From Drosophila miranda (taxonomy: Eukaryota > Arthropoda > Insecta > Diptera > Drosophilidae): DNA of 64,000 nucleotides. The DNA is taken from NCBI RefSeq assembly GCF_003369915.1, contig NC_046676.1, forward strand, positions 9,393,501 through 9,457,500, in the 5' to 3' direction. Of the stretch, positions 1 through 12,235 are shown one piece after another. The notes below the pieces were generated by a model. It was not told the origin of the DNA. It made no database searches and saw only the letters and a program-made list of their open reading frames with translations. Position numbers and translations under genes: made by a program. Within the stretch, counting starts at the first letter, position 1; each line of letters begins with the position of its first letter.

Positions 1-599
1 TTTGTTTGTTCACATTCTCGTATGTATGTATGCCAACTTAAGCTGCAGTACTCACTCTTGCAGTCAAACAATGGTATTCAATCGACATACATTTCGGACT
101 GTTTTCGCTCCATCCATACGTTTGACAGTCGCCTACCGGATAGAGTGACGCCCCCGTCTCCGGTTCTACGTAGACGAACGCGGCCATGCTGGAACTTGAA
201 ATCAATTTCAGTTGAACGCCTTTTGCCTGCCATTGATTTATGGCCACGTCAAAAGAAACATCGACTCGTATAACTGGAAAAATAAGAGCTGAAGAACAAG
301 CAGGTAGGGAGGTAGGGAAGTAGGGGAAAAGATGTTAAAAACTTTTTGACAATTGACTTAAAAACTTTCTTCAGGCTGCCAGAAATTGACTGCCTTTTGT
401 ATACAAATAGGCCGAAATCTGCCAGGACACTGAAGGCCGTACCCACATACACATGACCGTGTAGGGGGGTGGCAGCTGTAGAGGGTGCAAGGGCAAATGG
501 TGCCGCCGCCATGAAGCGGAAGTAAACACATAAAACGGAAATGAAAATTCAATTATTTCGTTACGATAGCTCAACTTTTGTTGTTGTTTTTCTCCAATA

Positions 600-633
<34 letters not shown>

Positions 634-850
634 GGTGTTGGTGTTCGCTTTTCCAAAGAAACGGAAACTGCCAGAAAAAGTTTAAAATTAAATTAACGTG
701 CAACTCGCTCCGTGGGTCAGCAGAGCATGCAACTTTCGCTCGGTTTGGCCAAATTCAATTTAAGATGCCTTTTTTTGTGACATATGGCCCGAAACCGAAA
801 CGTTGTCCCAGCGGAAAAGCGCGCGGGCAGAGCGGTTCCGACCGAGTCGC
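1..850. other. Intergenic stretch at the left edge with a TG repeat
   Basis: I see no gene I can defend here. A TG-rich microsatellite occupies about 601-643 and grades into a GGGT/GGTGTT repeat. A possible minus-strand exon between about 50 and 206 is treated as a finding, not a gene. The 3' part (about 780-880) is the presumed promoter of the peroxidase gene and contains a TATA-like ATTTAAAT near 853. Confidence 0.6.
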
Positions 851-981
851 GCATTTAAATCCGATTGTCCGCAGTTTCTTTACGCACAATTAGCCCAAAT
901 GCAGCTCGTCGAATCGATTCGCCCTGGAGGCCTCTCCTCGAACGGTCCGATGGTCCGAGCTCTGCCACAGTGAAGCCAAAG

Positions 982-1587
982 ATGCCGAGCAAAGAGGTGG
1001 TCTTCTATGGCCTAGTGGCTGCCATTGCCTGCGTGACGACAATCGTCACCCACCACAGACTGGCGGTGCAGCTGTTCGAAATGCAGTGGGTGCAGTCGGT
1101 GCATTCGCACACGGTGCTAGATACGTTTCACCAGCGGGTGGATCTTCAGTACTTTGCCGGACATGTGCTGGTTATCGTGAACATCGCCTCCCAGTGTGGA
1201 TTGACGGGGCAACAGTATGCGGGCCTGACTCAGCTGCTGGCGAAGTACGGGGAGCGGGGCCTGCGAATCCTCAACTTTCCCTGCAACCAGTTTGGCCAGC
1301 AGATGCCGCAGTCGGATGGCCAAGAGATGATGGACCACCTGCGTCAGGAGGAGGCGAAAATTGGTGATGTCTTTGCCAAGATCGAGGTGAATGGACCTGG
1401 GGCCGCTCCGCTGTACAAACTGCTCACCCGAAACCGCAGCAACCTGCGGGGCGGAAAGATAGAGTGGAACTTTGTCAAGTTTCTGGTGGATCGTAGGGGC
1501 CAGGTCTATGCTCGCTACGGGGCCAAAGCGGAGCCATCTGCACTTTCCGGTGACATTGAGCGGCTGCTCGGTGAAGGGTCCAAATAA
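982..1587 (+). CDS. Glutathione peroxidase-like protein, cysteine type, with N-terminal membrane segment (201 aa)
   Basis: This intronless reading frame encodes a GPx/PHGPx-family peroxidase, which would reduce hydroperoxides using thioredoxin or glutathione. Visible motifs are the peroxidatic-Cys motif NIASQCGLT (C72), the FPCNQFG motif (C101, Q103) and the WNFVKF motif (W162, N163). C72, Q103, W162 and N163 form the usual catalytic tetrad, with Cys in place of selenocysteine. Residues 6-22 are hydrophobic, suggesting a signal anchor or membrane tether, so the catalytic domain may sit in the secretory pathway or on a membrane. The only cysteines are C17, C72 and C101. The resolving Cys in the helix used by plant and insect thioredoxin-dependent GPx enzymes is absent. 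The ATG at 982 is the first in-frame ATG of the open frame. The D. melanogaster match is probably CG15116, from memory. Confidence 0.93.
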   Translation: MPSKEVVFYGLVAAIACVTTIVTHHRLAVQLFEMQWVQSVHSHTVLDTFHQRVDLQYFAGHVLVIVNIASQCGLTGQQYAGLTQLLAKYGERGLRILNFPCNQFGQQMPQSDGQEMMDHLRQEEAKIGDVFAKIEVNGPGAAPLYKLLTRNRSNLRGGKIEWNFVKFLVDRRGQVYARYGAKAEPSALSGDIERLLGEGSK

Positions 1588-1588
1588 A
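1583..1588 (+). terminator. Polyadenylation signal overlapping the peroxidase stop codon
   Basis: AATAAA at 1583-1588 contains the TAA stop codon (1585-1587). No better hexamer is obvious in the next 100 bases, so the 3' UTR may be only a few tens of bases long. Confidence 0.5.
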
Positions 1589-1649
1589 TAACGCACTCTT
1601 TCGGGAAAAACTGACAATGTCGTGCGTTATCAATGGGGATTACTGCTGC

Positions 1650-4600
1650 TGCTGTTACTCTCACGTCCTGTCCCGATGTTGATGCTGATGCTGATGCGCA
1701 GTGCACATGCCAAGCGATTTTTTATTTTTCTTTTTTCGTTTGACGCATGTACTTCCACCCACCTGGCCTTGCCAGTCCCCATTCCGTTTTGACTTCTGTC
1801 ATCTCTGAATGCCCGAAGGCCAGCGACGGGGGGACGGTGGCGCGGGGTGGTGTCAGAGCGTGTGGGACGTCCTTTCGCGTAGCTACGCTTGTCACTTCGC
1901 TTTATCAAATTGCAGTTGCAGCTACGCAGTTGCGACTTGGCCGAGGTCTTGTTAAGCATTCGCCCCCTGTGACACCATCGAAGGGGAATGCAGCAGTCAG
2001 CACTTGAACCTCATGAAAGCCAATCGAAGAGCGACACGTCTTCGAGAGAGCTCTCGCTTTGGGGTACCACTACATAAGGCGCACTGGAAACCATTAGTTA
2101 GCTCTGGTGTCAGTGAAGCTTCAGAGTTTCGTCTAGAATCTTCTTCTAAAAGTTACCCACATATTTGTGTATTATTTAAAAATCTCAAAGATGACAAAGA
2201 ATTCTTTATTAAAACTTCATAAAAATGTATGCATTCCTACAATTTTCGCAGAGAAATGCATAGACTGGAATTTACCCGTCTACTGGCTCCTGCAGCCCAC
2301 TCCTGCGTCTCCGCCTCCGCCGTCAACTTCGACCGCAACGATTTCTATCCTCGGCTTTCCGGGTTTTTGCTCTTGGTTTGTCTGTCGCTTGGTGGCATGC
2401 AAACAAGCCCTCGTTTGCCCCCTGCTGTGCTGCAACATAAAAACGTGCCGCTGCCTGCACATTTGCCACATGCTTATGCCCCTGTGTCCCTGTATAAGTG
2501 TGCTGTGTAAAGTCCGTGTCCCTCTCTGTATCTGTGTCTCTCCGTGCGTGTGTGTGTGCAGCGTTGACAGTAACCGAAATTGCCACAATTTGCGGCTGTG
2601 TACAATTTGGCCACGCATCAATCTGTGCGCATGTTAACCAAAAAACCATTACAAACAAGGCAGACAATATCATGAAGGGGCAGTGAGCGAGAGGCTGGCT
2701 GCCAGAGAGCATTTCCGTTTCCGCTATCGCATATATTTCCCTTTTTTGCTTGGCCGGGGGTGAGTGACAAGGAGGGCAGGGTGTAGTTCTTCTGTATGGA
2801 GAATCAGCTGGGTAATTTTATTTGATGAGCGCATTACTTTTGCATTTTATACGCGGGGCTGGCATGGCGTATGCGTAATAACTTGTGAATAGCTTCCCCC
2901 TAAACAACCCCCCGCTCCCCCAGAGTATACCAATTTAATTTTTTAACAGAAGCGAACAGAAGAGAGTCGTCGTTGGGGTCCTCCTTTGCTCCACGCTTCA
3001 CGCACAACACAGCGGAAAAAAGTTGGTTTGTTAGTTGGTTTGGCATTTGTTCGGTTGCCTGAGTTGAAACTTAATTAACATTTGATTGATAAAGGTTTTA
3101 CTCACACACACACACTCATATAGAGTATCTCTGGTGTGTGTGTGTGTGCGTGAGATGCCTGTCTGCATGCAAATGAAAATTTTCAATGCCAGAGGCGCAT
3201 TCGACAGTGATTATTTATGCGTGTGTTTGTCTGTTTTTGTATGTGTGCGTGCTCCAAATTTTAATTAGTATTATAAATTATTGCCAACGGTGTAGTAATT
3301 AAATGCAGATGTGTGTGTGTGTGTGCGAGTATTATGGGCAGCAACGAAGATAAAGGAGAATTTCAGCCAATTAAACTTGTATGACAGATACGTTCCCTCA
3401 TCACACTCGTCGCCCTCTGGCATTGTCTGATCTCTGGGAAAATATTTCGCTTAAATTTGCATAAAAAAAAATCAGAAAATTTTAGTGGCATTTGTCTGTG
3501 ATTTGGCATTGATTTGACTTGATTTGATTTGGCAAACGTCAATTGAATTGGGCGATGTCTTTGGTTCAGCTGTGGCTAAGCAGCTTATTCCAATGCCCCC
3601 CTATCACTTTCCCATTTCTCTTTGTTGCATATGTCTCACTTTCTCGGTGTGTGTGCAGTGAAAATTGCATTTTTCTTATCTGTTTTGCTAGCTATTCAAA
3701 TGGTAAATGGCAGATGGCAGAAAGCGTGCAGAGGGACTCCCGAGTGGAGCACAAAGGGCACAGGCAAAGTAAAGCAAAACTGAATTCAATTTGTACTCGT
3801 ATGCGTGTGAGTGTGAGTGGTGTGGGTGCATTGAAAGTGCTGCAAAATGGACAAAACGGAGAGAAAGAATGGCCGAGTGCCACAGCCAACTTGATCTGGA
3901 TAAGCAACCCGAACTCAAAGCTCGATTTCAATCATCATTTGACTCACTTTATCATATTAAAAATTTATTGATATTCACCCAAAAGACCCATAAAATACTT
4001 CAACACATTTGCCGCCGAACCGAGAAGAAAATCGAACCGTAGAAGAAAATTCAATAAATTGCTTGGCTCCACATAAAATAATGCTGCATTATAGACTTTG
4101 GCCGCCTGCGGGCCAAGTAACCGCCAAATGTTGCCCTGGAGAGCAACCAGCAACCAGCAACAACGAGAAGACAACGTGAAACATACAGCAACCTTAAGGG
4201 AGAAGTTCGAGTAAATATACCATGTTTGAATGTCTTTGCGAAGGATCCATTGGCTGTGTCAAGAGCTAAATTCGCCAGGAGTATCAGGAATCCATTGGAT
4301 TTCTGCAGAGAACATTCCACAGCGGCAGATCAACTTCATCGAAAATCATTGCACGAATATTTCCTGGAAATCTATATATGTATATTCTGACCAGATATGT
4401 TTGCTATGGATAGCTCTGAGCTTACCGTACCATCCATGAAAATGGAGAGTGTATGCCAGCTTCACTAGGCTGCCGCCAATTTTTCCTTTATCTCTGCTAC
4501 GGGTAATTCAAATTGTCGCCGACGAAACAATGACAATGCCGCAGTCTGAGACTTTTCCGAATGGGTCTCCGACTGGGACTGGGACTGCCACTGGGACCCC

Positions 4601-7600
4601 TTCACGAATCGATTTTTATTTATGTTTTATGAGACGTAAAATGATTGAGCCAAACGGAAGGCGGCAATCCAAAAAATGCCAAATAAAAGAGTCTGTGGAG
4701 GTGGAGGTAGAAGTGGGCCCGAGACAGCTGCAAAAGTTTATCGCCAAGGCAGACCGCATTAAATGCGGGACACACGCACATTTGGGCACTCTCCGTACAT
4801 CCGCAACTTGACGTCAGATAAAGGCGTATCCGTGGCCGTGGCCACGGCTCCTAGGCTGGTAGGATGTCCGATATCGGGAAAAGCATTGCCTGACGTTGAT
4901 GGAGGGCTGGGTTGGAAAAGCGTGTAAATTACATCCTCACTTTTTTGTGTGTGCGAGGCTGTTGGTGTGTGTTCCATTGTGTTTTTGGGTGTGGTGGGGA
5001 GGGTAGGGGGCTCCACTTCTTGTCTTTGTATCTTGAAAAGTTTGGCGTGTGTTGTTGTCACAACGGCTATCATCTTGGCTTGATGTGGTGTTAAGGATTC
5101 TTCCTGTTGTTGCACTTGAAATGATGAACCGACATGTCTCTTCATTTACCTCATGCTTTTGTCTGTGGATGTGGCTTTAAGTTGCCTCGTGGTGGGCTTT
5201 AATTTGCCTCTTATGCTTTATGCTGGAGAGCTATTAAGCCCCGAAATCGTAATTGAAAATTCCGTTCCACTAATTAATCTTAATTAGTTAGTTCTGCCAT
5301 GTCCTGTCCACATTCATCGATCAAACATTTCGCCCCCATCCGCCCACACATCCGACTTGGGTTATTGTAACGCTAATGACTAAATAATTGATCGAAAAGT
5401 AATCCTGTCTGAGGCAGAGACGCCCAGGAGCAAAGGAGGCGCCTTTGCCTTACGCAGTGCAGCATTTCACTTTGCTAGACCAAAAATGCCGCTAAGCGGC
5501 TTATGGCCCTGTATCCCGGCTCCAGGCCGATCCCAATTGAATATGTCCCTGCCTTTGGTGGGTCTCTCTCAGTGTGTGTCTGCGGCTAAGTGAATAAAAA
5601 TCTTTCTGCACAATTCATTAAACGCAAATTATGCCCCAGAGATTGCCAAAAGGGAATGGTGTGAAGCGGGTGCATTGTTATTGCCTTTGGTAGGCTTTCT
5701 CTCTTATACATGTTATATTTTTTTTTATATTTTGAGGCGAGGCACACGCGAGGCATACAAATTTAATGCGAGTATAAGCCTCCACACACACACACACAGA
5801 CAGACAAAAGGATTTGCACCCACACGCGCTTTTTTCGGTGTCTGGTCAAAGAGGCAATGAACCCCAAAGGCAGCTGAAAAAGCGTCGGGAAAGGAGATTG
5901 GAGAGAGGAGTGAATCAAGGTAATAGAGTGCCTCCGGCGCCTAACAAAACTTTCACTCGTGCGCGCCCAGGAAATGGCTACGGTATAGATAAATGTAGGC
6001 TGACAGCGCGATTTATTGTCACACTTACCGCAGCGCCCATTGTTATGCAGAACAGCTGCAGGCAGCAGCAGAAGAGACAACTTTTTCGCATTGCGTATAC
6101 GCAACAATCGGAACGCATTCGCATTCGCATTCGCATTGACGTCACGTTGCAAGCAGCTGCGGGTGCCACGAGCAGGTGGCAGCTACGGCAGCTACGGTAT
6201 CCGCTGAAGCAACAGTAGCTTCTGCTAGTCATTGTACCCGTATACCCGCAACGGGCATTGCATCGGGCACGTGCTGGTGATAAGGAGTCTGCTCTGACTG
6301 GCAAGGACATGCAGTTTTTCTTTTGCTTTCTTCACTCGCGGTCTGTTCTCTGTGAGAAAGTGTTTGCTGAATCGTTTTATTGGGCACAAGCTGTGGAATA
6401 TTTATAAGCTGATTGCTGGCAGTCATAATCGAGAGAGTGGCCAGCAGCCGACACAATTACGCCAGCAATCCTTCACGCTGGCAGCTTCTACTCGTCTCCT
6501 CGGTAACTATTCTTCAACAGGTAAATCTTACCTGTCGGTGTGGCTCTCTCTGTGTGTTGTCTTTGCCTGTCAAAGGCGAACGACTGGGCCAAAGATACAA
6601 GATTAAATTGAAATTCCAATCGGGTTCCAGCACCCGGCATTCTTTGGATATGCATTCGCCATTGGTTTGCTTTTTTATGTACGAGTTTGTAAGTATTCCT
6701 CCTTTTTTGCTGGTCTTGTTTATTGTAACAGCGGAGCAACAATAAATTTTGTAGCGCATACTTCAAATGTCAAATGCGGCAGCGATAAAAATTTCTTTAT
6801 TGTACAAAACACACACAAGGAGCGCGGCAAGAATGGCCAAGAACAGGAATGGCTTTGGCCCATTGCATTGCCTTTTGGCCAGTCCCAGCCAGGCCCGGCC
6901 AGGCCAGGGCCGGACTCTGACTCCGACTCCCACTCCCACTCCAACTCGTACTCGGACGTGAACTTTTGCTGCTTGGATTTGACAGTTTTTGCAATTTATA
7001 TTTATTTCAAGGGCTGCACAAAACACCGCATACGCATAAGTAATAGTACGTCCCCTACGCCAGACCGGACCCTGCATAAATTAAGATAATCGCGTTTAGT
7101 TTGCCTCGCTTTCGGCTCTGGCTTTGCCCTGTTCTGCTGTCAGATACTTGGCTGCATAATTTATGGCCCCCGGGTAGTGTGCCGAAGCCTTTCAACTGCC
7201 CCAACAGCTTTAAGTCCGTGTAATTGAAACTCCATCCCACTATCCGTCGGTGGCTGTCCCATCAAAGTCTCCTGCATTCAATGGGCAGGCTGTGTGCTAA
7301 TGAGTTAATGGCCAGGCGCCCCGTGGACAGCGAACAGCGGTGGTTCCTCAGGACTCGGAGACCGGAAATGATATGCAGCCATTAAGGTTCTGCTGAGCTG
7401 AAGCTACAATTCGATCATTTAACGAAACTTTGGACACTTATTAGCCTCATAAGAGCCAAGATTATTTGCATAAGTATGTGGCAGATGCCACATGGGCCCG
7501 AGTCGAGTTGGGCGAGAGTCCTTTGGGGCACGTGCGACTCATATTAAGGCACACACAGGCATAGACATTGTACACTCGCCGTTTGACCTTAACCGAAACT

Positions 7601-8440
7601 CTGCAGGACTTTGTCTGGCTTGGTCTGGTTATTATTTTAATGGCCATTTGAAGTTGCTGCTGACTATGGCTGTGGCTGTGGCTGTGGCTATGACTGCTGT
7701 TGTTATTGGCAATGACCAGGCCATGATTTTAATGCCAATTTAATATAATTTTTATGCCTGGACCTTGGCCAGCTCTAAATACGTGCCAAAGCGAACCAAA
7801 TCGAATTGAATCGCTTCGAAATTGCCGCAATGATTCGACATATTTACTCGTAAGCCCAAGGAAAATGCTTTCATATCCTTTCCCCTGCTATTAAGCGGAA
7901 ATCGATCGATGCCGATGGACAGGCGGAGAATAGAGAAATGCCAGACAAGTCACACCCGATGAGCATTGGGTCAATCCAGCCTCTGGTTGGTCTGTTTTAT
8001 TTTTAATTTACAAATTCAACTTTTTTCAGGCCTAATTTATGCAGAAAATTCATTTTTAAAGGCATCATTTTTGTCGTCAAGCAGGAATTGTCCCTTTTGC
8101 CTTTGGCATAAACCTAATTAAATGCAGCGAAAACAGATGTAACGTGGACTTCCCCGGGAGAAGCCGAATGCAAATTGACAAACTTTTCAGAAACTTTACA
8201 AGTGGCAACGGATGGACTGGGAACAGGGGACAGGGGACAGGGAACAGGGGAAACAGGGGAAACATGTGAAAAGCGGCATTTTTTAATTAAAATTATTTCA
8301 CATAAGGGAAGGACTACGGCTGCTGATGATGCCGCCGTCCGTAGTAAGCTCTTACTGTAATTAGTCGAGCTTCTATTCAGCAGCGATCCTCCTTCATCAC
8401 AGGGTAACTTCTTCGAGCAGGGAGCTGGTTCCACAACTTT
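1650..8440. other. Long non-coding interval
   Basis: I find no gene across about 6.8 kb. Most open frames here are low-complexity translations of CA/TG repeats. Simple repeats include TG/CA tracts near 2536-2560, 3104-3150, 3309-3326 and 5783-5800, a GCATTC tandem at about 6116-6138, a GTGGCT array at about 7668-7690, and a GGGGACA-type minisatellite at 8221-8262. A block at about 2036-2115 has a GAGAGCTCTC palindrome and TTC/GAA elements and looks promoter-like, but no credible gene follows it. Confidence 0.6.
8221..8262. repeat. GGGGACA/GGGGAAACA minisatellite
   Basis: About six degenerate copies of a 7-9 bp unit (GGGGACA, GGGAACA, GGGGAAACA) lie in tandem. All G runs are on the plus strand. 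Confidence 0.8.
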
Positions 8441-8445
8441 TCCAC

Positions 8446-8993
8446 TCAGGCTGTAAGTATCTGCTCGTCAGTGCCATCCACCAGTCTCTCGTAGCCACTG
8501 TACACCACGTACATCATGCCAGACAGCACAGCTGCAATGTACAATCATATGTATGAACGGGGGTGCCCTGACGGCCGTCTCAGACTCTCTGACTCACCTG
8601 CCGCACCCAATAGCGAGGCGGTAACTATGATCGATGTGGCGACACTTATTCTGTGGAACATCCAAAAGCCCTCAAACATGTTGTAGAAAAGGCCGGCGAC
8701 AAACAATAGGGTACAGATCAACCAGACCATCATGATCTTCGACTTGTGCAGATCCCGCTTCTTCACCAGCCCAAAGATGAGTAATCCCGAGGCCGTCAGC
8801 TCCAGGGCCCGTACAATGGCCAGTACCTTGGTCTGAACTGCAATGGGGGAGATTCTTCAGTAAAGGGCGGCAACCAGCTCCAATCCAGTCAACACCTACG
8901 CGTGTAGGGAATTCCCATTGTCGCCGAGGACACAATGATTCCCATCAGACCGATGGTAAATTGTAAAAATCGCGAATTAAATATGGCTCTCAT
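8446..8993 (-). CDS. Small multi-pass membrane protein of unknown function (139 aa, three exons)
   Basis: The exons on the minus strand are 8993-8900, 8837-8598 and 8531-8446. Both introns are GT-AG (62 and 66 bp), and the joined frame is open and ends in TGA. The product has four likely membrane segments: about residues 9-30, 37-54, 67-84 and 95-118. A basic KKRDLHKSK loop lies between the second and third. I see no enzymatic motif. The size and topology resemble the many uncharacterised insect tetraspan-like proteins of DUF4728 type, but I cannot confirm the family. The start is the first ATG downstream of an initiator-like TCAGTC on the minus strand (9037-9032), which gives a 5' leader of about 42 bases. 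A related-looking last-exon junction occurs in the next minus-strand model upstream (9475-9843). Confidence 0.85.
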
Positions 8994-9031
8994 GTCGATT
9001 TTGACCTCGCTTGCCTCAATGGTTCAGTACT

Positions 9032-9037
9032 GACTGA
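9032..9037 (-). promoter_or_regulatory. Initiator-like TCAGTC of the small membrane protein gene
   Basis: TCAGTC read on the minus strand matches the Drosophila initiator and lies about 42 bases before the ATG at 8993. It sits between the arms of a perfect 9-bp inverted repeat (CTCAATGGT at 9015-9023, ACCATTGAG at 9047-9055). I see no TATA box. Confidence 0.4.
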
Positions 9038-9474
9038 CGCTTGCCGACCATTGAGTGATGTTATTTGTATCCTAATCTAATCGGCTTTCCTGATAAGGGT
9101 CGACGTTCTACACTTACAGAAATCTCTTCTGATTTTAAGAATTAATTGCTATATATTGACAGGCACACATTAATGTTGAACTCAAAGCAATTACATTTTT
9201 GTTTAGCAAAATATATGTATTTATGTGTATTATTTTTTAGGTGCACACATTTTTATCTGAGATTCGATAAGGTCTCAGAAACGCTCTTTGTTCGCAAATC
9301 CGAAAGCTTTAATAAACGACTATGAATAGCCAAATCTATATACATATAACAGTGCGTTTCATTTGCTTAGGACAACTGTAGATTCGTTTGTTGGAAATAG
9401 CACGAAGAATGGATGTAATATACGAGTATTATATTGCCACCGAATGAATGAAAAAATGTAGCTCTGTTTCCACT

Positions 9475-9843
9475 CTACACTACTATGACTACCGAGGCCT
9501 TTTCGTTATATGGCGGTGGCTTTACAGTTGCTTCTTCAGGCGCCTCCTCCTTGCCCATGTTTGTCCGGTAGGTCCACAACATCGAAGGAAGCAGCACAGC
9601 TAAAAGAGGGCCAGACACCGATGCAGCAAGAAAACCCCAATCGACTGACACTTACCGGCGTTTACAAGGTTGATTGTGTTATTTTTGTTGTTTCGATCCA
9701 CCGAACAGTCATAGAGCATAATGCCCAAGTAGACGCATAATGCCCCTGTGCTGCGGCTCGGCCATGCTGCACCCTCGAGGCAGAACGCGTCCAGATTGCA
9801 AGCAGCTCGATGTTGCAAGAAAAGAGTTCTGTACCGATCCGAT
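9475..9843 (-). CDS. Putative small protein with C-terminal PPPY motif (5' end not resolved)
   Basis: Two exons on the minus strand can be supported. One is 9843-9656, with a CCCCAG acceptor and a GTAAGT donor. The other is 9599-9475, with a TTTTAG acceptor and a TAG stop. They join in phase 1 (G|CT GTG CTG), the same phase and codons as the last junction of the neighbouring gene at 8446-8993, which suggests a shared origin. The first exon encodes a Cys-containing stretch with one weakly hydrophobic segment (LCVYLGIMLY). The last exon encodes a charged tail containing PPPY and ending VVIVV. PPxY is the ligand for WW domains such as those of Nedd4-type ubiquitin ligases. I could not find a convincing first exon; an ATG followed by a GTGAGT donor near 10050 is possible but gives no clean frame. 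It may be a partly decayed paralogue. Confidence 0.42.
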
Positions 9844-9849
9844 CTGGGG

Positions 9850-10776
9850 CACATACTTACCAAAAGTAATAGTATTCAGGAGCTAGCAAAGAACATTAAA
9901 TCTCTTATGCAAAAGGCGCCAACCTCAAGCCCTGGAAACTTGCCTCATATGCCAATTCATTTGACACCAACCGGCCACAAAAACCTATGAAAAGTTCATC
10001 AAACAAAATGAATGCATAACTAATTTAGACACACACTCACTGTGCATTCATGTTTATCTGATGTATGAACTTTTCGACACTTTGCGCATTTAAAACTTTT
10101 AGTAGTTTGCACTTTAGTGGCAATTATTTTTAAATTTAACCAGTTCGGGCTCTAAGCACTTCAGTTTCTGGGCCGAAAACAGGTACTGGTTGCGGATATT
10201 CGGATGGAAATTCTTCGGTTAAAAGTTTGCCAACTTGGAGTTTTAATTAAAATTTGTTTCCCCCCACTAGCACACCGAGCCGCAGATGGACGGACAGACA
10301 CCAAATGCATCGTATAAGTCATAATAAATGAGGTGTGTTTTTTTGGGAATTCCGTTTGAGCATTGAGTGGATAATTTATGAATATTTTGTAATTAACAGC
10401 TGAGAAATTTATCATAAATTTCCATCTAATTGCATTTTTATGGCATCAAAGTTGGGCCTTATTCACATTGCCATCATAAATAAGCGAAACGGTTGACAGG
10501 TGGCTGAGTAATTTGGTAACTTTCGGCTCCAAGAGCTTTCCGTCCTGCCATCTGCAGCTCACATCGTCCACGGCCATGGCAGGGCATTTCCACTTCGTTA
10601 TGGAAACTCTGCTTCACTGATTCATTTTCAGTATTTTCTGTTTTGAGGGCATATTTGATTCAAAAATTCCTGCCAAGATCTCCGCTCTTTGCAAAAGACT
10701 TTTCCACCGAGTGGTGATTGGTGGTATCTGTTAGTCGGGACATGTCCATCCAGCGGCTTCTTAATGTTTTGTTTAA
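9850..10776. other. Non-coding interval left of the retrotransposon
   Basis: No open frame here has protein-like composition. It may hold the missing 5' exon of the PPPY-protein gene. Otherwise it is AT-rich intergenic DNA. Confidence 0.5.
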
Positions 10777-10780
10777 ACTT
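10777..10780. repeat. Left target-site duplication ACTT
   Basis: ACTT directly precedes the 5' LTR and is repeated at 20227-20230 directly after the 3' LTR. A 4-bp duplication is normal for several Ty3/gypsy lineages. Confidence 0.9.
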
Positions 10781-12195
10781 TGTAGTGTCCAACTATTCGA
10801 AAATCAAAAGAAAAAAAAAAAAAAGAGAAAGGAAAAGGTCGAACAAGGTACACTTTAGGTACACTTTCTAGAAAGATACTTTTCATACCGCCCTCGCTAG
10901 CATAGCTCGAAGAAATTGGTGGAATGCAGGAGATCCAGAAGATCGCCCGATTGCACAGTTATGTTAAAGCTTAAAGCTCAGCTTAGGCATGCAATAGGTA
11001 CAGGCGAATAGACTTGATTCATGTGAAATCATTCCCCTGCATAGTTTCACTTACGGCACACGTATATATAGATTTTCGTGATTTTCGCAATCGCAGAGTG
11101 AATGGTGAAGACACGTGGAGTTACATAACTTCCAATTTTTCACTATTATCTAATCATCCGCTGTTTATATGGATTAATAAATCCGAAGAGTGGCGTTAGC
11201 TGAACTACCCGAGGGAAAAGTGAAAATAAAGTGAAATTCTTGAAAGAAGCAAAGGGATAGGAGTACTGGAAAATCTTAATACAGCCAAGCCGGCCAACCA
11301 ATCTACGGTATCAACTACTAAAACAACCAAGCTGACCGTTTGGGAGTTAGCGCAGTGCACATCCACGGCGGCAAAGTGAAGGCTGAACCGTTGACGTTGG
11401 GCTAGCTCAATATCGGAAATCATTTACGGCTCGTGAAAGACCAACCACCATACACCACTGCTGGACGTCCGAATATCAGTTTGAACCTGCCGATCTCGTA
11501 AAAAAAAACCGGAGGACATAATCGTCACCAACCTACGAAAACTTACAAAGGATTGAGTAATTAGGCTAGCCTAAACCACATTGCCTCAGAACCACTCTTG
11601 CTGTCAGCAGATTTGTGTTTATTTTGATTCCCGTGTTTCTCAAATTAAATTTCAAGTGCAAGTTCCCGTTTGCCTTTATCACTATCACATAAAAATCTAT
11701 ACGCTGCTGCTCTAAGAACCAGCTGATTAGATCCACATATTCATATCTCGTTTATCATTGTGTTGATTAATGTAGTAACTAAATAGCTTCCTCCAATGAG
11801 TAAATTTGTAACGTAACTGACGATTTTGAAAACTGAGCAATATGAGTTCGGGATAATGTGTTTCTCTTTATATATATACATACATTTATACTGACCAACC
11901 TCTAAATTACACAGTGCATACAAATGAATCCGTCAAAGTCATCTTGGGCCCAACGATACACCGATGAGTTTAACCAATTACTGTGAGTACCACTAGTGGC
12001 TGAAACCACAATGTCTATACACCAATGCAGGCGTAAGTTTGTTGAAGTAGATATATATATACTGATTTGAAAGAATATTACCCCCTCAAATGCTCAAATA
12101 ATTAAGTTTTTTTTTGCTGATCCAAGAAGAAGGAAGTCTGTATATTTTTGTTTATTTGTAAATGTAAGGAATCGGATTATATCTGTAATTAATGT

Positions 12196-12235
<40 letters not shown>

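Noticed and set aside
2167..2637. Cys-rich 156-codon frame downstream of a promoter-like block
   Set aside because: Its second half is translated TG/CT-repeat sequence. The ATG context is good, but there is no signal peptide or family pattern, so it is not called as a gene.
11014..11199. Short frames inside the LTRs (60-72 codons)
   Set aside because: They repeat in both LTRs only because the LTRs are copies, and their composition is not protein-like.
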